This document shows positions 33,944 through 42,415 of a stretch of DNA of 64,000 nt, piece by piece. Both the position numbers and the translations under genes were made by a program. The first letter of the stretch is position 1, and every line of letters begins with the position of its first letter. Origin of the DNA: Micromonospora tulbaghiae (GTDB lineage: Bacteria > Actinomycetota > Actinomycetes > Mycobacteriales > Micromonosporaceae); assembly GCF_900091605.1 (NCBI RefSeq), contig NZ_FMCQ01000007.1:182685-246684 (forward strand), in the 5' to 3' direction. The notes beneath the pieces are model-generated. The model did not search any database. It had not been told where the DNA came from and saw only the letters and a list, made by a program, of their open reading frames with translations.

Positions 33944-36900
33944 GGGCGCCGTCCTCGACCTTGACCGCCGGCTTCGCCAGCGGTTCGAAGCCCTCGGTGA
34001 TCCAGACGCCGGTCCAGAACTCCGGGTCCGACGGCAGGACCAGTTCGATGAGCGACGGTCCGGCGTGGTTCACGGCCGACGACAGGGCCTGCCGGAAGTC
34101 GGTCAGGCGCGTCGCCGCGTGCTCGCCGTCCAGCCAGTTCGTCAGGTCGACCCGGCGTGCCTGCATGCCCAGCACCTCGGCGATCTCCGCGTATCGCATC
34201 CCGGCGGCGTTGTCGAGGTACTGGTGGAAGCCGGAGTTCAGCAGCGTCTGTCCGCGCGACTGCTTGCGCAGGGACACGCTGCCGCCGTTGTTGCAGACCA
34301 CGAACGTGATCGGCGCGTTCTCCTGCACGGCTGACACCAGACCCTGGATGCCGTTGGTGAGACCCTGGTCGCCGACCGTGCAGATGACGCTCACGCCGGC
34401 CTCGCCCACGGCCAGGCCGGTCGCCGTGGCCGTGCCGCCGCCCACGAAGCCGCCGTGGTCGCCGAACACCCGGACTCCGGCCGGCAGCAGGTCGTAGACC
34501 TCGGCGAGCAGCCCGCCGAACATCTGACTGTCGTCGACCAACGTGACCGGGCGGTCCTGCTCGCCGGCCACCGCGGTGACGGCCCGGGCCAGTCCTTCGC
34601 GGACCGTCAAGGCCGCCGTCGGCACCACGTGGCGCGGCGGGGACGGCTCCCGGACCGACTCGGCGTACCAGCGCGGGGCCCCGTTGCGGTCACCGAGCAC
34701 CGCGGCCAGCTCGTGGAGCGACCCGACCACGTCACCGTCGACGAGGAGGTCGTCGCCGGTCAGGTAGCCGTTCTTGCGCACGCCCGCGGGCTTGGACGTC
34801 AGGGCGATCTTCGGTCCCGGCGGCAGCTCGCCGATGACGCGGGGATACATGTTGCGGTCCTCGACCGTGACGATCATGTCGGTCGCTTCCATGATCCTCC
34901 GGTGCGCCTGGTCGTTCGGGTCGTACCAGCCGACGAAGCCGGGCACCTCCGTCTCGTCGACGCGTTCGAAGAGCATCGGGCCGCGCCGGTACTTGACCTG
35001 AAGCACCGCGCTGCCGGTGGCCCTGCTGAACGCGGCGAGCGCGGGCCGCATCCCCTCATGCCGGAGCGCGTAGTCGTCGATCAGCACGACCGGGCGGCCG
35101 GCGCCGGTCAGCCGGGCGGCGGCCTCCCGCAGGGTGTCCCGGTCGACCGGCCGGTGCGGGTCCGCCGGCCGGAACTGCAGCACACGCTCCAGTGGCACCC
35201 AACTGCTCTCCGCGACGTCCTGCGGTACCCCGAGCAGCACCGGTCCGCACGGGGCCTGGCGGATCGCCAGGTCGGCCTGGTGGAGGACGTCGACGAGGTG
35301 TGCCGCGGCGGCGGCCCGCTCGTCCGGCGCGTCGGCGGGGGGAACCGGGCCCAGCTCGAACGCGGCCTTGGCGAACTCGCCGGATGCCTCGATGAGCCGC
35401 GGCTCGCCGTGCGGAGGCAGGAACGGCGCGGAGGCGGTGGACGGCATTCCGACCACCACCAGAGTGCCGACCTCGTTGCGGCGCGCCGCGCCGACCGCGC
35501 CGAGAGCGTTTGTCAGACCCCGTGCCGCGTGGACGATGGCGGCACCGTGGCCGGGTCGCAACATGCTGGCGCCGGCGGCCTGGAAGACACTCTCCCGGTC
35601 ACCTCTGCCGTTGCGGAGGATGCCGAGCCGGGCAGTGGCGTCGCACAGGGCCAGCTCGGACGTGCCGGCGTAGGTGAAGGCGACGGTGACGCCGAGCCGG
35701 TGCATCATCAGCGCGATCGCCTCGGCGCCGGTGAGCGTCAGGTCGCTCGTCCCGTCCAGCGCCTGGTTCACCACGTACCGGATGGAGTCGGGGGAGCAAC
35801 CCAGGACGGCGGCGACCGCGTCCCCGAACGCCGCCGCACCGCGGTCGGCGATCAGCGCCCTGCTGAGCGCGCGTGGCGCGCCGTCGGGGTGATGCAGCAG
35901 CGAGTGCAGGAACTCCTCGACGGTGTTCGCCATCCGCGCGGCGCGGACCTCCGACGGGTACAGGCCGAACTCGGCCAGCGCGTCGTCGCGTACGCCGTCC
36001 GGCACCACGTCGAACTCGATCTCGGTCAGGTTGTCCGCGTGCAGCTCGTCGAAGACCAGACCGTCGTCCTGCGCCAGGGTGATCCGCAGCCGGTACCGCC
36101 CGGCCTCCTCCGGGACACGTGCCCGGACCAGCACCCGGGTCGCCGATTCCGGCGGCAGGGACCGGGGCAGGGCGGACTTGGCGACCGCGCCCGGCACCGG
36201 CTCGCCGTCCGCGTCGTACCACCGGGACACCACGCGGACCGGCTTCGGCGGCGCCGGCGTGAGCATCCCGGCGCCGGTGTTCTGGATCAGGCAGGCGACG
36301 CTCAGCAGGCTGCCCGCCTCGATCTCCTCGTAGATCGGCTCCTCGGGCGTGACGGTGATCCGGCACTCCTCCTCGCGGAGGTGGTCGCCGACCGCCCAGA
36401 GCTGCCGCGGCTGCTTGCCGAGCTGGTCGAACAACTGGCGCTGGCCCTGCTCGTGTGTCCGGGTGTTGTTGGCGTTGAAGCCGTGACGGGCGCCCTCGGC
36501 GAGGGCCTCCGGGACGACGGCCAGCGAGTAGATCTCCCGCGCGGGCAGCTTGATGACGCCGAGGACCCTCCACTGCGCCCGGTCGACGACCGCCACCGCC
36601 GCGGTGTCGACGGAGGAGTCCAGGTACCGGTGCGGGCTGATGCCGACGTACAGGTGATCCGGGGTGACGGCGAGGCCACGTGGCCAGCCCGGCAGGGGCA
36701 GCCGGCGGGTGGGACGCCGGATGGAGTCGGGCAGTTCGACGAGTTCTCCGGCGGCCGAGTCGCACACCAGCCACATCCCGTCGGAGTAGTGCGGATGGTG
36801 CGGCGCTCGGAAGCCGCTGAGCAGGGGCTCACCCGTGTCGAGCGCGACCACCCTGCCGGTGGAGGGCTTGCCGTTCTCGTCCCACCCGCGTCGCCGCAGG

Positions 36901-37373
36901 AACGGTCCGAAACCGGAGACGACGATCCGGTCGCCGTACCGGGCCAGGCTGTTGAGGTGCCAGCTGTCCGGCTCACCCGGAGCCCGCCAGCGCCACAGCA
37001 CCTCGCCGTCGCGGCCTATCGACTGCACCTCGTTCTGGGTGGTGGCGACCACCAGCACCTGGTCGTTCACGCAGAGGATGTCGTGCGGCGTGGAGACGTC
37101 GTCGAGCCGCTGGTACCGCCGCACCCCGGCGCTGTCGTACGCGACCAGTTCGGCAGGGCTGCCCTCGGCGCTCCACAGGCACCGGTAGAGCAGCGAGTCG
37201 TCGGCACACATGCCCGTACTGGACACACGGTCGATCACCTCGACCGTCTTGCCGATCGAGAACAGGCCGCCACCGATGGTGTGGTGGGCGTCGAAGCACG
37301 AGCTGAGCAGCACATGCCCCGGCGGTAACAGGTCCCGTGTTCCCGACCAGGTGTCGTAGGTCTTCTCGGTCAC
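33936..37373 (-). CDS. Three-domain fusion: DUF4915-like propeller, Ig-like domain, ThDP-dependent decarboxylase/synthase
   Basis: The 1145-residue protein has three parts. Residues about 1-330 form a repeat-rich beta domain with W-H-L-N-S-L and repeated V-x-x-G/D-strand patterns like the DUF4915 (TIGR03032) family. About 335-520 is a beta-sandwich-like segment (I-T-V-T-P-E-E-P-I-Y-E-E-I-E-A-G-S, then R-Y-R-L-R-I-T-L-A-Q-D). About 540-1130 is a ThDP enzyme: catalytic Glu in Y-A-G-T-S-E-L-A-L, a central domain with V-L-I-D-D-Y-A, and the ThDP/Mg motif G-D-Q-G-L-T-N-G-I-Q...V-C-N-N-G-G (about 1000-1030), with GDQ in place of GDG. The last part resembles phosphonopyruvate/sulfopyruvate decarboxylases or acetolactate-type synthases. 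GTG 37373 overlaps the aldolase stop. Codon 16 is TTA. Function unknown. Confidence 0.75.
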   Translation of the reverse strand: MTEKTYDTWSGTRDLLPPGHVLLSSCFDAHHTIGGGLFSIGKTVEVIDRVSSTGMCADDSLLYRCLWSAEGSPAELVAYDSAGVRRYQRLDDVSTPHDILCVNDQVLVVATTQNEVQSIGRDGEVLWRWRAPGEPDSWHLNSLARYGDRIVVSGFGPFLRRRGWDENGKPSTGRVVALDTGEPLLSGFRAPHHPHYSDGMWLVCDSAAGELVELPDSIRRPTRRLPLPGWPRGLAVTPDHLYVGISPHRYLDSSVDTAAVAVVDRAQWRVLGVIKLPAREIYSLAVVPEALAEGARHGFNANNTRTHEQGQRQLFDQLGKQPRQLWAVGDHLREEECRITVTPEEPIYEEIEAGSLLSVACLIQNTGAGMLTPAPPKPVRVVSRWYDADGEPVPGAVAKSALPRSLPPESATRVLVRARVPEEAGRYRLRITLAQDDGLVFDELHADNLTEIEFDVVPDGVRDDALAEFGLYPSEVRAARMANTVEEFLHSLLHHPDGAPRALSRALIADRGAAAFGDAVAAVLGCSPDSIRYVVNQALDGTSDLTLTGAEAIALMMHRLGVTVAFTYAGTSELALCDATARLGILRNGRGDRESVFQAAGASMLRPGHGAAIVHAARGLTNALGAVGAARRNEVGTLVVVGMPSTASAPFLPPHGEPRLIEASGEFAKAAFELGPVPPADAPDERAAAAAHLVDVLHQADLAIRQAPCGPVLLGVPQDVAESSWVPLERVLQFRPADPHRPVDRDTLREAAARLTGAGRPVVLIDDYALRHEGMRPALAAFSRATGSAVLQVKYRRGPMLFERVDETEVPGFVGWYDPNDQAHRRIMEATDMIVTVEDRNMYPRVIGELPPGPKIALTSKPAGVRKNGYLTGDDLLVDGDVVGSLHELAAVLGDRNGAPRWYAESVREPSPPRHVVPTAALTVREGLARAVTAVAGEQDRPVTLVDDSQMFGGLLAEVYDLLPAGVRVFGDHGGFVGGGTATATGLAVGEAGVSVICTVGDQGLTNGIQGLVSAVQENAPITFVVCNNGGSVSLRKQSRGQTLLNSGFHQYLDNAAGMRYAEIAEVLGMQARRVDLTNWLDGEHAATRLTDFRQALSSAVNHAGPSLIELVLPSDPEFWTGVWITEGFEPLAKPAVKVEDGAHA

Positions 37374-39073
37374 GACGCATCCTCCGTACTCCCCTGTGGG
37401 GGTTCTGTGGCCGCGACGATGATTCGTTCGGCGACCATGCTGAGGTCCTCCTCGACGAGCACGTCGACGTGCTCGCCGTCGTACACACGGCCACCGGTGG
37501 GTTCGGCCGTGCAGAAGATTCCGGGGGTGCCCTGGCGGGCGAAGACCGCCGCGGCCGCGTGGAGCAGGCGGTCGTCGACGCCGGTGAGATCGACGAGTAC
37601 GTCGAAGCCGCCGAAGGCGCGCACCGCCTCGCGGACGACCGCGTCGGGAGCGGACAGTCGCGCTCGGAGGTGTACGACGTCCGGCCGCGACGGCTCGCCA
37701 CCGCCGGCCAGGGCGACGTTCGCGCCGGCGGCGTGCAGATCGGCGACGACCCGGCCGGTCGCCTCCGTCGCACCGGCGACGAGTACGACCGAGCCCGCCA
37801 GCCGGCCCGGTGCCGTCCGCAACAGCGGCTTCAACCGCATCAGCGGCCAGTACTCGTCGGCGATGCCCTGCCGTTCGGTGAGGCTCCGGTAGCCCCCGGC
37901 CGCGTCTGCGGCTTCGATCACCGAACGGGTCTGGGCGAAGTGCTCGGCGCAGATGGCCGCCTGCGCCGGGTCGGCGCCCCCGGCCACCACGCCGAGCCCG
38001 GGCAGCAGCACCACCCGGGGCAGGTCACGGCGGGGACCGTGCCGGCGGGCCGCCGCGTCGGCGTGACGTTCGAACATCGCGGCGTACGCGCTGCGGTAGC
38101 GCCTGATCGCGCCTCGCACCCCCTCAGCGGTCAGGTCGGTGGGGGTGAGGGCGAGGGGACGGTAGCCGACAGTCACCAGCGAGTCGGGACAACCCGGCCC
38201 GGCCTGGGTGAGTTCCGGCCCGCGTACGGAGGAGACGAACCGGACGGCGTCCGGGCTCGTGTCGGTGCTCAGGACGATGCCACGCCGGTCCTCACGCATG
38301 GCGCCCCGCAGGACCGGGAGCAGTTCGTCGAGCAGGTCGTCCGCCTGGTCGGCGACCAGCGGCCGCACGGCGGACCCGCCGAGGTCCCCCGGCCGTCCGC
38401 GCGCGGCGGCGCCGAGGGCCCGCCGGGCCCGGGCCACCGCTTCGAGCGAGTTGCGGTAGCACTGGTCACTGGTGTCGGCCCAGGTGAAGATGCCGTGGTT
38501 GGCGAGCAGGACGAACCGGCAGCCGGGCTGCGCGGCGACCCGGTCGGCCAGCTCCTGCGCCACGCCCATGTCGAACTGCCGGTAGTCGAACCAGATCGCC
38601 TCGTCGCCGAACTCGGCGGCAGCCCGCTCGCGACCGTCGGGAATGCAGGTCAACGAGATGACGGCGTCGGGATGGCAGTGGTCGACGTGTGCCGCCGGGA
38701 GGAAGGCGTGGGTGAGCGTCTCGATGCCGGGCGGTCGCTGGTCGGCGGTCAGCGCGGTGGCGGCGATCCGCTCCACCATGGCGGGACCGTCCAGGGGTAC
38801 GGCGTGGCGCAGTTCGAGCAGATCGTCCAGGCGCAGCGCGGGGAAGTCCTCGGCCGTGGTGGCGGCGCCGTCGCAGCCCCAGGAACTCATCCACAGCACC
38901 GGAACGTCGCCGACGACACCCTTGGCGGAGAAGTTCCCGCCGCCGGCCCGGGTCAGCGTCAGGTTCCCGCCGACCAGGTGGGACCGGCGCAGGACCTCGT
39001 CGGTGGGTGAACCGGCGACGGCGCCGGGCGAGGATGCCGCGCGCGTCGTCGGCACATTGATCAGACTGGACAT
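37370..39073 (-). CDS. Class II aldolase fused to a short-chain dehydrogenase-like domain (RhaD/RhaE-W-like)
   Basis: The 567-residue protein carries an N-terminal class II aldolase/adducin domain: G-G-N-F-S-A-K-G, Zn-ligand histidines in H-A-F-L-P-A-A-H-V-D-H-C-H-P-D-A and A-N-H-G-I-F-T-W. The C-terminal region (about 430-567) is Rossmann-like: V-V-L-V-A-G-A-T-E-A-T-G-R-V and F-D-V-L-V-D-L-T-G. The layout matches the bifunctional rhamnulose-1-P aldolase/lactaldehyde dehydrogenase group, but the SDR part is short and lacks the Y-x-x-x-K pair, so it may not be an active dehydrogenase. ATG 39073; 82 bases after the HAD gene. Confidence 0.8.
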   Translation of the reverse strand: MSSLINVPTTRAASSPGAVAGSPTDEVLRRSHLVGGNLTLTRAGGGNFSAKGVVGDVPVLWMSSWGCDGAATTAEDFPALRLDDLLELRHAVPLDGPAMVERIAATALTADQRPPGIETLTHAFLPAAHVDHCHPDAVISLTCIPDGRERAAAEFGDEAIWFDYRQFDMGVAQELADRVAAQPGCRFVLLANHGIFTWADTSDQCYRNSLEAVARARRALGAAARGRPGDLGGSAVRPLVADQADDLLDELLPVLRGAMREDRRGIVLSTDTSPDAVRFVSSVRGPELTQAGPGCPDSLVTVGYRPLALTPTDLTAEGVRGAIRRYRSAYAAMFERHADAAARRHGPRRDLPRVVLLPGLGVVAGGADPAQAAICAEHFAQTRSVIEAADAAGGYRSLTERQGIADEYWPLMRLKPLLRTAPGRLAGSVVLVAGATEATGRVVADLHAAGANVALAGGGEPSRPDVVHLRARLSAPDAVVREAVRAFGGFDVLVDLTGVDDRLLHAAAAVFARQGTPGIFCTAEPTGGRVYDGEHVDVLVEEDLSMVAERIIVAATEPPQGSTEDAS

Positions 39074-39155
39074 GTCGCCCCTTCCGGGCAGGGTGGTTCC
39101 ACGGCGGGCGACGCCGCCGGTGGAAAGGGGGGAGGCGTGGAGCCGGTGTGCCGGA

Positions 39156-39860
39156 TCAGGGCGTACGCGCGCGGACCTGGGTGAAGGGCAGCTCGGTCAG
39201 CGGGTCGACGCGCAACCGGCCCGGCTCGTAGCGGGTCTGCCGGAGGTCGGGTACGACGGTGAGTGCCCCGATGGCGGTGAGCCGGCTCGCCCGGACTGCC
39301 GGGCCGATCGCGACGCAGGTGCCGTCGGCGGACACCGCCGCGGCCACTCCGCTGAAGGCGTCCTCGAAGATCACACAGCGGGTGATGTCGACGCCCAGGC
39401 GCCGAGCCGCGAGCCGGTAACAGCCCGGATCCGGCTTGCCGACGGCGATGTCGTCGGCGCGGATCTGGACGTCGAAGGAGGCGGCCAGACCCAACTGGGC
39501 GAGGACGGCTGTGGCCTTCCAGTCCTGCGCGCCGGTGACCAGGGCGACCGGCACGTCGGCGGCGCGCAGCTCGCCGATCAGGCGGGTCGCCCCCGGTATC
39601 TCCGCGTAGCGCAGCGTCTGGTCGTTGACCCGAAGCCGTTCGTACACCGGTCCGTGTTCGGCGACCGGGATCGCCGGGAAGAGCACCTTGAGGGTGTGGT
39701 CGGCGTGCCGGCCGAACACGTGCTCCTCCAGTTCCTCGTCGCTGATGGTGAAGCCGTGCTCGGCGGCGAGGAGTCGCCAGAACGCGGCCACCGTCCGTTC
39801 GGTGTCCACCACCACGCCGTCCATGTCGAACAGGACGGCTTCGTACGCATGCTTCGGCAC
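39156..39860 (-). CDS. HAD-superfamily phosphatase, beta-phosphoglucomutase-like
   Basis: The 234-residue hydrolase of HAD subfamily IA has motif I D-M-D-G-V-V-V-D-T-E, motif II V-T-G-A-Q-D, and motifs III/IV G-K-P-D-P-G-C-Y and F-E-D-A-F-S-G-V. It probably dephosphorylates a sugar phosphate; the D-x-D-x-V form with the adjacent Asp also allows mutase activity. GTG 39860 has GGGAGAG upstream; the ATG four codons in is unlikely to be the start. It lies 27 bases after the transaldolase stop. It could remove phosphate from the aldolase or transaldolase product before oxidation by the alditol oxidase (inference). Confidence 0.88.
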   Translation of the reverse strand: MPKHAYEAVLFDMDGVVVDTERTVAAFWRLLAAEHGFTISDEELEEHVFGRHADHTLKVLFPAIPVAEHGPVYERLRVNDQTLRYAEIPGATRLIGELRAADVPVALVTGAQDWKATAVLAQLGLAASFDVQIRADDIAVGKPDPGCYRLAARRLGVDITRCVIFEDAFSGVAAAVSADGTCVAIGPAVRASRLTAIGALTVVPDLRQTRYEPGRLRVDPLTELPFTQVRARTP

Positions 39861-39887
39861 TTCTCTCTCCCCCGCTCTCGGAGACGG

Positions 39888-40538
39888 TCAGGGCAGCGGC
39901 AACGCGGTGTCGGCGTACTCGGCGGTGAACGCCTGTTCCGCCTCGATCGCGGCCGCGTCGGCGGTCACGGCACGCAGGACGTCCAGTGGCGCGGTGACGG
40001 CGTCGGCGCCGTCGCGGTACGCCTGCACGAACTGGCCGGCGTTCTTCACCGAGGCGGCGATGATCCGGGTGTTGCCGTGGCGTACCTGCGCCAGCGAGCG
40101 CACCAGGTGGCTCTCGGTGCGCTGGTCCCGCCAGGCTCGGTCGACGTACGGGATGACCGCCTCGCACCCGATCGCCTCGGCGACGATCATGACGGTCGAA
40201 CTCTGGGCGGCGGTGAGCGCCACCTGCGCGCCACCGTCGGCGAGCCGGCGGGCCAGCGCGATGCCGGAAGGTGTCGACATCAGCTTCAGCGTCATCCGCT
40301 GCGGGTCCAGCCGCCAGGCCGCCCAGCTCTCCGCCTCGAGGTCTCCGTACGCCCCGGTCGGCTGGTAGAAGACCTCCAGCCGGTCGTACTTGCCGAGAAG
40401 CTCGGAGCAGTGACGGAGCGGATCGTCGGTCACCTGCCGCAGCAGCGTGGGATTGGTCGTGAAACCTCTGATGAGACCGTCCTCGGCGGCTGCCCGTATC
40501 TGCTCGGAGTCGCCGGAATCCAGATAGACAGACGTCAA
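39888..40538 (-). CDS. Transaldolase/fructose-6-phosphate aldolase-like protein
   Basis: The 216-residue protein is short, as in the TalC/FSA group, which makes or breaks ketose phosphates by Schiff-base chemistry. It shows F-T-T-N-P-T-L-L, the probable Schiff-base Lys in M-T-L-K-L-M-S-T-P-S-G, V-A-L-T-A-A-Q-S and I-A-A-S-V-K-N-A-G-Q. The start is TTG 40538, supported by GGAAGG eight bases upstream; the nearest upstream GTG runs into a stop. It is the first gene of the leftward sugar operon. Transaldolases of this size also serve in sulfosugar breakdown, but no direct evidence for that is seen here. Confidence 0.85.
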   Translation of the reverse strand: MTSVYLDSGDSEQIRAAAEDGLIRGFTTNPTLLRQVTDDPLRHCSELLGKYDRLEVFYQPTGAYGDLEAESWAAWRLDPQRMTLKLMSTPSGIALARRLADGGAQVALTAAQSSTVMIVAEAIGCEAVIPYVDRAWRDQRTESHLVRSLAQVRHGNTRIIAASVKNAGQFVQAYRDGADAVTAPLDVLRAVTADAAAIEAEQAFTAEYADTALPLP

Positions 40539-41088
40539 AGCACTATCCTTCCGGTAAGAAGGTATTCGTCGACAGGATTTCAGCCTGAGGCTGCGCTCAG
40601 TAGAGCATGTGGCCGGAGGGCCTGCAACGCTTCATCGGCGCATGCTGATCTTCAAAGATGTGAATCGGTGGCGTGAGCGCGAGCTGTTAACAGATCCGAA
40701 ACCCGGTTTTACGTCCTCGGTCGCCCGGACGGGCAAGGCGGCCCTGGGCAGGCATCAGGCCAGCGAGGAGGTGCGTCGTCGGGAGGTGCCGATCGGTTCG
40801 GAAAGCGCGGCCCGTAGGGCGCTCGGTTAAAAGTCCGTAAACGATCCTGGGCGCGTCAGGAGGTCACGGAATTGGCGGGAGAGCCTTGTGGTCATGGAGC
40901 GCGCGGAATCGCGGATCGCCATTATCGGAGGTTGGCCGTCGCTGGTATCGATGTGGCGACGGCTCCGTGAGAGGGCTCATCGGAGGAGACTTCTCAACGA
41001 GAATGGGCAGGCTCCTGGACCGGTATAGCCCGAGCCTACTCGACCGGTACAGTGGCCGCCACCGGAGCGAGTCCCCGGCCGGCGACGA
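40539..41088 (-). other. 550-base intergenic region upstream of the sugar operon
   Basis: No convincing gene is seen on either strand; short open frames at 40609-40830 and 40886-41101 (+) have neither homology that I recognise nor good codon character. It holds operator-like palindromes at its far end (41015-41052), implying a promoter there and a leader of about 450 bases before the transaldolase start. Confidence 0.5.
41015..41052. promoter_or_regulatory. Second paired operator, 5' of the sugar operon
   Basis: CTGGACCGGTATAG (41015-41028) and CTCGACCGGTACAG (41039-41052) are 24 bases apart, matching the pair at 25354-25390 in core, spacing and orientation. This links the operon at 26754-40538 with the LacI/MFS gene pair. 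Confidence 0.55.
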
Positions 41089-42198
41089 TCAGCCTCGGTA
41101 GCCGTGCTGGTGGCCGCCGCCCTGCGGGGACGTGCCGTACGAGTGCGGGGAGCCGCCGGCGGCCGGCCCGGTGTGCAGGATCGCCGTCGGAGCATCGGCC
41201 ATGCTCCCCGCGGGCGGCGCCGGCAGCCAGGCCGCCGGGGGAGCGGCCGCCTCCGCCTCCGCACTCGGTGCGTTCCTCCGCCGCACCAGCACCAGTGCGA
41301 GCGCGCCCAGGCCCGCGGCGACCAGCAGGCCGCCCAGGAGGAACATCGACGTGCTGCCGCCCTCGTCACTGGCGGCCGTGAACGTGGGCGGCGTCGCCCC
41401 GGGGACGGCGTCCTCGGCCGCCGCGGCGAGAGGGCTCGCCTCCGCGGTGGGCGACGGCGGGGTCGTGGTGGGCGACGCCACCGCGGAGAGGGTCAGTCGC
41501 ACGGTCGCGACGTCACCGGCCCTGCCCCGCACGGTCGCGCGGGCGGTGCGGTAGCCGTCCATGGACGCGCGGACCGTGATGGATCCCTCGGCGATCGTCC
41601 GGCCGGCCTTGGAGGTGATCGAGAACTGGCCGCTGCGGTTGCTGGTCGTCCGGTACTCGTGACCGGCGCTGTCCTGGATGGTCAGGTCCGCGCCGCCGAT
41701 CGCCTTTCCGTCGGCGTCGCGGACCCGGCCGGAGACCCCACTCACCCCGGCCGCCGGTGCGGCCCCGCCGGTGGGCGAGGCACCCGCGCCGTGGACGTAG
41801 ACCATCTTGTAGGCGTAGCTGTTCTGCCCGGCGAGCCGCACACCGATCGAGATGTTGAGACCGGTGGTCTCGCCCGGGCGGGCCTCCGGGGCGACGAGCG
41901 TCGCGTCGAAGGTCTGGCTCTGGCCGGGACCGAGCTTCGGCTCCGCCCGGCAGCCGGCGGTGCACCGCAGGCCGCCGCCGACCACCACGACGGCCGTCTC
42001 GGCCCGGCGTCCGCTGTTGGTGACGCGGAACTGCACGCGCACCGTCTCGCGGGGTTTCACGTTCTCCGCCGACACGCTCAGGATGCTCACCGTCTCCGGC
42101 GCGGCGGTCGCCGGTGCCGCCGGCGCCGCGAGCGTCCCGCCGGCCAGCGTGGCCAGTGCGGCCGCCCGGGCCCATCGGACACGTGAGCGCGTCGTCAC
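41089..42198 (-). CDS. Secreted, membrane-anchored protein with carboxypeptidase-regulatory-like domain
   Basis: The 369-residue protein starts with a Sec signal (A-A-A-L-A-T-L-A-G-G-T-L-A-A-P-A, cleavage near A-T-A-A). An N-terminal CARDB-like beta-domain (about 35-130) includes a C-T-A-G-C pair. A second domain, V-S-G-R-V-R-D-A-D-G-K-A-I-G-G-A-D-L-T, is a carboxypeptidase-regulatory-like fold. A Thr/Pro/Ala-rich linker follows, then one transmembrane helix (M-F-L-L-G-G-L-L-V-A-A-G-L-G-A-L-A-L) and a Gly/Pro/His-rich cytoplasmic tail. GTG 42198 is preceded by GGTGGTGGG. It is a surface protein of unknown partner and is not obviously linked to the sugar operon, though on the same strand. Confidence 0.75.
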   Translation of the reverse strand: MTTRSRVRWARAAALATLAGGTLAAPAAPATAAPETVSILSVSAENVKPRETVRVQFRVTNSGRRAETAVVVVGGGLRCTAGCRAEPKLGPGQSQTFDATLVAPEARPGETTGLNISIGVRLAGQNSYAYKMVYVHGAGASPTGGAAPAAGVSGVSGRVRDADGKAIGGADLTIQDSAGHEYRTTSNRSGQFSITSKAGRTIAEGSITVRASMDGYRTARATVRGRAGDVATVRLTLSAVASPTTTPPSPTAEASPLAAAAEDAVPGATPPTFTAASDEGGSTSMFLLGGLLVAAGLGALALVLVRRRNAPSAEAEAAAPPAAWLPAPPAGSMADAPTAILHTGPAAGGSPHSYGTSPQGGGHQHGYRG

Positions 42199-42415
42199 TT
42201 CCCACCACCTTCGCCGAGAGCGGGCAACATCGGTCGATGGAGCCGCGGGCCACTATGCCCTGTGCGGGACGGGTTGCGCGACCCGCTCCGCTCGCAGCGT
42301 CTCGGGTGGACCCGGTCAACGCCCGCGGGGTCGGCCGGCGGCCACTAATCGGTTGCCCGCCGCGGGTGGGCCTGCCTAGATTGCCGATCATGCACGACAT
42401 CGACGGGTATGCCGG

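Noticed and set aside
34455..37328. A 957-codon open frame on the + strand opposite the ThDP fusion
   Set aside because: Antisense shadow: GC-rich codon bias keeps complementary frames open. It has arginine/valine/glutamine-rich text and no motif, while the minus strand has clear enzyme domains.
33936..40538. A sulfoquinovose (sulfo-transaldolase) degradation operon
   Set aside because: A short transaldolase, an aldo/keto reductase and CysD invite the idea, but there is no GH31 sulfoquinovosidase, no isomerase and no sulfonate transporter, and CysD activates sulfate rather than handling sulfonates.
40609..41101. Two short + strand ORFs (73 and 71 codons) upstream of the sugar operon
   Set aside because: No ribosome site of quality, no family similarity that I recognise and mixed codon usage; probably non-coding leader.
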